Shown here piece by piece: positions 6,438 through 9,677 of a stretch of DNA of 9,677 bases (positions are counted from its first letter, which is position 1; each line of letters begins with the position of its first letter). The translations under genes and the position numbers were made by a program. The notes beneath the pieces are model-generated. The model had not been told where the DNA came from. It saw only the letters and a list, made by a program, of their open reading frames with translations, and searched no databases. Source of the DNA: Acidobacteriota bacterium (GTDB lineage Bacteria; Acidobacteriota; Vicinamibacteria; Vicinamibacterales; Vicinamibacteraceae); the NCBI GenBank assembly GCA_023427865.1, contig JAEYZV010000539.1:1-9677 (forward strand). Reading direction: 5' to 3'.

Positions 6438-6544
6438 CGACACCTCCGGGAATGCAGGCGAGCATCCGCTCCCCGCCCCGAACTGTCAAGGCCTGGCGAC
6501 GTACACTGGGCGCCTCGGACCTCGGCCGGGCACCTGGAGGGCGA
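6438..6544. promoter_or_regulatory. Divergent intergenic region with a candidate -10 box
   Basis: This 107-bp gap lies between divergent starts. TACACT at 6502-6507 fits a TANNNT -10 element for the plus-strand oxidoreductase gene and would give a leader of about 31 nt. CTGTCA (6483-6488) is -35-like, but the 13-bp spacer is too short. GGAGG at 6536-6540 is the ribosome site for the ATG at 6545. Confidence 0.4.
6443..6447 (-). promoter_or_regulatory. Shine-Dalgarno sequence for the PEP-CTERM gene
   Basis: On the minus strand this reads GGAGG, 5 nt before the ATG at 6437. It coincides with the alternative GTG at 6443 and therefore argues for the ATG. Confidence 0.75.
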
Positions 6545-7573
6545 ATGGCTGTGCGCGTGGGGATCGTCGGGGCAGGGTTGTGGGGCGGCAATCACGCGGT
6601 GGCGCTGAAGGATCACCCCGGCTGCACGCTGTCGGTCATCTGCGACCGGGACGAGGCGCGGGCGCAGGCCCTGGCTTCACGCTGCGGGTGCGACTGGACG
6701 ACGCGCTTCGAGGACCTCGCGGCGGGGGACCTGGACGCCATCACGGTCGCCACGCCGGACCATCTGCACGCCGCACCGGTGGTCGCGATGCTACGCGCCG
6801 GCAGGCACGTGCTCGTCGAGAAGCCGCTGGCAACCAGCGTCGCGGAGGCCCGGGCGATGGTCGAGGCCGCAGAGGCCGCCGGTGTCTCGCTGATGGTCGA
6901 TTTCCACGCACGCTGGCATCCGCTCTACATGGGCGCGAAAGGCTACGTCGAACGCGGCGAACTCGGGCGGCCGGTGATGGCCTACGCACGCCTGAGCGAC
7001 ACCATCCACGTGCCGACGCAGATGCTCTCGTGGGGCAGCCACTCGGGTCCGGAGTGGTTCCTGTTCCCGCACACCATGGACCTGGTGCGATGGCTCTTCG
7101 AACGCGAGCCCGTGGAGGTGTACGCCAAGGGCACGCGCGGCGTCCTCGAAGGCCGCGGCATCCCGTGCTGGGACACGATCCAGGCGCTCGTGGAGTTCGA
7201 CGGTGGCGCCATCTGCACCTTCGAGACGTCGTGGATCCTCCCCGACAGCTTCACCAACGTCGTCGACAACCGGATCTCGGTGTTCGGCGAGAAGGGCGGC
7301 CTGGAGGTGAAGAACGAGCCGTCACTCTGGGCCTTCACCGACCGGTTCCACACGCCGTTCTCCTCGACCGCCGTCACGCGCTACGGCAAGGCATGGGGAT
7401 ACCAGTACGAGCCGATCCGATACTTCGTGGACTGCGTTGCCGCCGGCGTCACGCCGGAGTCCACCGGCCGCGACGGCCTCGTGAACACGGCGATGATTGC
7501 CGCGACCCTGCGGTCGCTCGCCGAGCGACGGCCGGTGCGGATCGCCGAGGTACTGTCGACCGGGCAGGTGTGA
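6545..7573 (+). CDS. Gfo/Idh/MocA family NAD(P)-dependent oxidoreductase
   Basis: A 342-residue protein, the usual length for the family. ATG 6545 is preceded by GGAGG (6536-6540) and starts directly at the first Rossmann strand. The dinucleotide-binding domain shows VGIVGAGLWG (residues 5-14) and a second-strand acidic region CDRDEARA (33-40). ATPDHLH (69-75) precedes the diagnostic EKP (92-94) with the conserved Lys93. The C-terminal alpha/beta domain carries FPHTMDLVRWL with His176 and Asp179, the usual catalytic HxxD pair. The family oxidises or reduces sugars, inositols and related polyols at a hydroxyl or keto position, normally in the cytosol. The substrate cannot be read from sequence. 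The LamG-like gene starts 22 bp downstream and may share the transcript. Confidence 0.9.
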   Translation: MAVRVGIVGAGLWGGNHAVALKDHPGCTLSVICDRDEARAQALASRCGCDWTTRFEDLAAGDLDAITVATPDHLHAAPVVAMLRAGRHVLVEKPLATSVAEARAMVEAAEAAGVSLMVDFHARWHPLYMGAKGYVERGELGRPVMAYARLSDTIHVPTQMLSWGSHSGPEWFLFPHTMDLVRWLFEREPVEVYAKGTRGVLEGRGIPCWDTIQALVEFDGGAICTFETSWILPDSFTNVVDNRISVFGEKGGLEVKNEPSLWAFTDRFHTPFSSTAVTRYGKAWGYQYEPIRYFVDCVAAGVTPESTGRDGLVNTAMIAATLRSLAERRPVRIAEVLSTGQV

Positions 7574-7580
7574 AGCACGA

Positions 7581-7586
7581 TACGCT
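7581..7586 (+). promoter_or_regulatory. Candidate TANNNT -10 box
   Basis: TACGCT in the 22-bp gap, ending 9 bp before the ATG at 7596. No -35 is evident. It could give the LamG-like gene its own near-leaderless transcript, which would fit the lack of a Shine-Dalgarno sequence there. Confidence 0.25.
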
Positions 7587-7595
7587 GTGTCACGC

Positions 7596-8312
7596 ATGGT
7601 GGCACGACCATCGTCCCGGCTGTGGGCCACCACAATTCTCGCGATCGGCGCCGTCGTCCTGGTGGCTGCCCGCAACGGGCACGTCGGCGCGCAGGCACAC
7701 GCGCCGGCCGACACCAGCGTGACCTGGACCTTCGATCGGCTCGACCGTCTCGGCGGGCAGCCGACGATCGTCCTCGGCAGCCCACGCGTCGTCTCCACCT
7801 CTCTCGGTCCGGCCGTGGAGTTCGACGGGGTCGACGATGCGCTGTTCGTGCGCGGGCATCCGCTGGCCGGCGCCGCGACGTTCACGTGGGAGGCGATCTT
7901 CAGGCCTGACGGCGGAATGCGGGCACAACGCTGGTTCCACCTCCAGGAGGAGGGCACGCCGAACCGGCTCCTGTTCGAGATCCGCGTCGTCGGCGACCGC
8001 TGGTTCCTCGACAGTTACGCGTTCACCAGTACCGGTGAGCGGGCGCTCATGAACAAGTCGGCGCTGCACCCGGTCGGGCAATGGCATCACGTCGCGGCCG
8101 TGTACGACGGCACCACCTTCAGCAACTACGTGGACGGCGTGAAGCAGGGCGAGGCACGCATCGCCCTCGCGCCGCAGCGCACCGGGTGGACGGCGATCGG
8201 CGTCCGCATCAACCAGGTGGACTGGTTCAAGGGCGCCATCCACGTCTCGCGCTTCACCCGTCAGGCCCTGCGACCCGACCAGTTCCTGACCGTCGCGCAG
8301 AGCCGGCCCTGA
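7596..8312 (+). CDS. Secreted LamG / concanavalin A-like lectin-domain protein
   Basis: A 238-residue protein from ATG 7596; in-frame GTG codons at 7587 and 7599 are alternatives. Residues 7-34 are a signal peptide with hydrophobic core ATTILAIGAVVLVAA and likely cleavage at GAQA. The rest is a single LamG/laminin-G-like jelly roll of about 200 residues. It opens with VTWTFDRLD (42-50), contains AVEFDGVDDALFV (73-85) and FTWEAIFRP (96-104), and has the diagnostic GQWHHVAAVYDGT (161-173) followed by YVDGVKQGE (178-186). This fold binds or hydrolyses carbohydrates or acts as an adhesive module. No glycosidase catalytic motif is visible, so binding is more likely. There is no repeat, sorting signal or second domain, which is small for a LamG protein. 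It follows an oxidoreductase of a sugar-active family and may act on related glycans, which is inference from position. Confidence 0.82.
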   Translation: MVARPSSRLWATTILAIGAVVLVAARNGHVGAQAHAPADTSVTWTFDRLDRLGGQPTIVLGSPRVVSTSLGPAVEFDGVDDALFVRGHPLAGAATFTWEAIFRPDGGMRAQRWFHLQEEGTPNRLLFEIRVVGDRWFLDSYAFTSTGERALMNKSALHPVGQWHHVAAVYDGTTFSNYVDGVKQGEARIALAPQRTGWTAIGVRINQVDWFKGAIHVSRFTRQALRPDQFLTVAQSRP

Positions 8313-8360
8313 CGGCGCATCGCAAGGCCGCGCGGCGACCGGGAGCCCTGCCCCGCGGAT
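8313..8360. other. Convergent intergenic gap
   Basis: 48 bp between two convergent stops. GCCGCGCGGC (8327-8336) is a 10-bp perfect palindrome with no loop and no T-run, so no confident terminator can be called. Confidence 0.35.
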
Positions 8361-9461
8361 TCACGCCAGCTCGGTGCGCAGTGCGGCGACGAGCGTCTGC
8401 ACGTTCTCGCTCGTCGCGCCGGCGCCCATCAGGCCGATGCGCCAGATGCGTCCCGCCAGCGGGCCGAGGCCGGCGCCGATCTCGATGCCGTGCCTGTCGC
8501 GAAGCGCGATGCGCACCTTCGCTTCGTCGACGCCCTCGGGAACGCGCACGGTGTTGAGCGTCCAGAGGCGCTCGCCGTCGGGTGGCAGCAGCGACAAGCC
8601 GAGTTCGCCGATGGCCTGAACGAACTCGCGATGCACGCGCTCGTGTCGTGCGGCACGCGCCTCCATCGTCTCCTCGTCGATCACGCGCAGCGCCTCGTGC
8701 AGCGCATACACGAGCGGCGCCGAGATCGTGTGGTGGTAGCCGCGCTTGATCCAGTACCCCTCGAGCAGCGGCAGGTCGAAGTAGAAGGTGCGGCTCTGCG
8801 CCGCCGCACGCGTGGCAGCGTTGAACGCGATCGGCGCCAGGCCCGACGGCGCGCCGAGCCCCTTCTGGCTGCAGCTGTAACACACGTCGAGGCCCCACCC
8901 ATCGACGTCCACACGATGCGCGCCGAGCGACGTCACGGCGTCGACGATGATCCGGGCGTCGTGCTCGCGGGCGATCGCCGCCACATCCTGCACCGGCTGC
9001 AGCACACCGGTCGACGTCTCGGCGTGCACGACGGTGACGACTCGGCATCGGCGGTCGCCGAGCGCCGTACGCACCTGCGCGGGATCGATGGCACGCCCCC
9101 ACTCACCCGTGAGCCGCGTGACCTCGGCGCCGTGGCGTTCGCACACCTGCGCGAGGCGCTCGCCGAAGTACCCGGTCACGATGGCGAGCACGCGGTCGCC
9201 AGGCTGCACCACGTTGGCAACCGCCGTCTCCAGCCCCGACGAGCCTGTGCCCGACACGGCAAAGGCAATGCCCTCGTCGTTCACGTTGAAGAGCGCGTGC
9301 AGGCGACGACGGATGCCGTCGAGCAACGCGATCATGTCGGGGTCCAGATGGCTGCGCTGAGGTGCGCCCATCGCCTCGAGCACACGTGGCAGGACGGGGC
9401 TCGGTCCTGGACCGAGCAGCAGGCGCGGGGACGATGGAAGCTGACTCACGCGGGGGAACAT
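8361..9461 (-). CDS. Class V aminotransferase, alanine/serine--glyoxylate aminotransferase type
   Basis: A 366-residue PLP enzyme of full length. The N-terminal LLLGPGPSPV (residues 14-23) is the hallmark of the alanine--glyoxylate / serine--glyoxylate aminotransferase branch. SGTGSSGLE (70-78) binds the PLP phosphate, HAETSTG (146-152) lies in the active site, IIVDAVTSLG carries Asp174 for the pyridine nitrogen, and SCSQKGLGAPSG contains the Schiff-base Lys200. RIWRIGLMG near the end carries Arg341, which usually holds the substrate carboxylate. The expected reaction is amino transfer from alanine or serine to glyoxylate, giving glycine, in the cytosol; the true donor cannot be told from sequence. 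ATG 9461 gives a standard N-terminus. GTG 9449 is possible. No close Shine-Dalgarno exists; GAAGG lies 10 nt upstream inside the adjoining repeat. The gene converges with the LamG gene. Confidence 0.9.
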   Translation of the reverse strand: MFPRVSQLPSSPRLLLGPGPSPVLPRVLEAMGAPQRSHLDPDMIALLDGIRRRLHALFNVNDEGIAFAVSGTGSSGLETAVANVVQPGDRVLAIVTGYFGERLAQVCERHGAEVTRLTGEWGRAIDPAQVRTALGDRRCRVVTVVHAETSTGVLQPVQDVAAIAREHDARIIVDAVTSLGAHRVDVDGWGLDVCYSCSQKGLGAPSGLAPIAFNAATRAAAQSRTFYFDLPLLEGYWIKRGYHHTISAPLVYALHEALRVIDEETMEARAARHERVHREFVQAIGELGLSLLPPDGERLWTLNTVRVPEGVDEAKVRIALRDRHGIEIGAGLGPLAGRIWRIGLMGAGATSENVQTLVAALRTELA

Positions 9462-9462
9462 A

Positions 9463-9677
9463 ACATGCCGGCCTTCGGCGGTCGGCCGTCGGCCTTCGCG
9501 ATGCGGGGGGCGTCAACGTCGGGCCCTGCTCGCCGTACGTAGCCGTCGGGCCTCGCCCGCCGGTCATCCCGCCCGTACATGCCGGCCTTCGGCGGTCGGC
9601 CGTCGGCCTTCGGGATGCGGTGGACGTCACCGCCGGGCGCTGCTCTCCGGACGTAGCCGTCGGGCCCTGCCCGACGT
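9463..9677. repeat. Tandem direct repeat, 114-bp period, running off the window
   Basis: Copy A is 9463-9576 and copy B begins at 9577 and is cut by the window end after 101 bp. Both start ACATGCCGGCCTTCGGCGG, continue through TCGGCCGTCGGCCTTCG, GATGCGG, CGTCA, CTGCTC and ACGTAGCCGTCGGGCC, and diverge by scattered substitutions. Copy B ends in a perfect hairpin CGTCGGGC-CCT-GCCCGACG (9658-9676); copy A has the weaker CGGGC-CTC-GCCCG (9547-9559). Each unit also has an internal CGGCCTTCG duplication. No coding gene is supported here; the minus-strand frame through it is low-complexity Arg/Pro/Thr and reads the repeat twice. The array begins 1 bp upstream of the aminotransferase start codon. Confidence 0.85.

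Noticed and set aside
8490..9542. 350-codon plus-strand frame antisense to the aminotransferase
   Set aside because: The minus strand carries every catalytic motif of a class V aminotransferase; the plus frame is Arg/His-rich without motifs.
9103..9630. Minus-strand frame with repeated SRRPTADRRRPAC peptide, which could look like a repeat protein
   Set aside because: The peptide repeat is only the translation of the 114-bp tandem DNA repeat, and the rest lies out of frame over the aminotransferase gene.

Overview
The window is very GC-rich, with dense G/C third positions, short intergenic gaps and long antisense shadow reading frames. The gene mix is a PQQ-dependent dehydrogenase, a YVTN beta-propeller lipoprotein, a PD40-repeat secreted protein, a PEP-CTERM protein, a Gfo/Idh/MocA oxidoreductase and a LamG-type secreted protein. 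This suggests a Gram-negative soil or freshwater bacterium, most likely Acidobacteriota of the Vicinamibacteria (Luteitalea-like) type. That assignment is inferred from gene content and style only; no rRNA or other phylogenetic marker is present. Nearly all genes look chromosomal and intact. I see no transposase, integrase, phage gene, CRISPR array, tRNA or rRNA.

Layout. 1-639 (+) is the 3' end of a PQQ-dependent alcohol dehydrogenase. Eight bases later, 648-1766 (+) encodes a seven-repeat YVTN beta-propeller lipoprotein. 1877-2278 (+) encodes a small 16-cysteine, four-helix-bundle copper-storage-like (Csp/DUF326) protein with no signal peptide. It faces a two-gene minus-strand operon: a secreted HExxH zincin-like protein (4291-3698) whose stop codon overlaps the GTG start of a secreted seven-repeat PD40 propeller protein (3701-2307). 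Divergent from that operon is a secreted TIM-barrel glycoside-hydrolase-like protein (4433-5554, +).

A 182-bp cluster of palindromic GGTAGGG/CCCTACC repeats (5559-5740) separates it from a PEP-CTERM protein on the minus strand (6437-5733). The stop codon of that gene lies inside the last repeat. Divergent from it is a Gfo/Idh/MocA oxidoreductase (6545-7573, +), followed after 22 bp by a secreted LamG/ConA-like protein (7596-8312, +). A class V aminotransferase (9461-8361, -) converges on it. The right edge (9463-9677) is a tandem direct repeat of 114-bp period that abuts the aminotransferase start codon.

How the genes may work together. The first three plus-strand genes fit periplasmic quinoprotein alcohol oxidation with an associated propeller lipoprotein. 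Placing a copper-storage protein next to them is suggestive but unproven. Five of the nine genes encode exported proteins (lipoprotein, PD40, zincin-like, TIM barrel, LamG), and the PEP-CTERM protein is a sixth, so the window is dominated by cell-envelope or extracellular functions. The most unusual non-gene content is the two families of intergenic repeats, one of which supplies a gene's stop codon.
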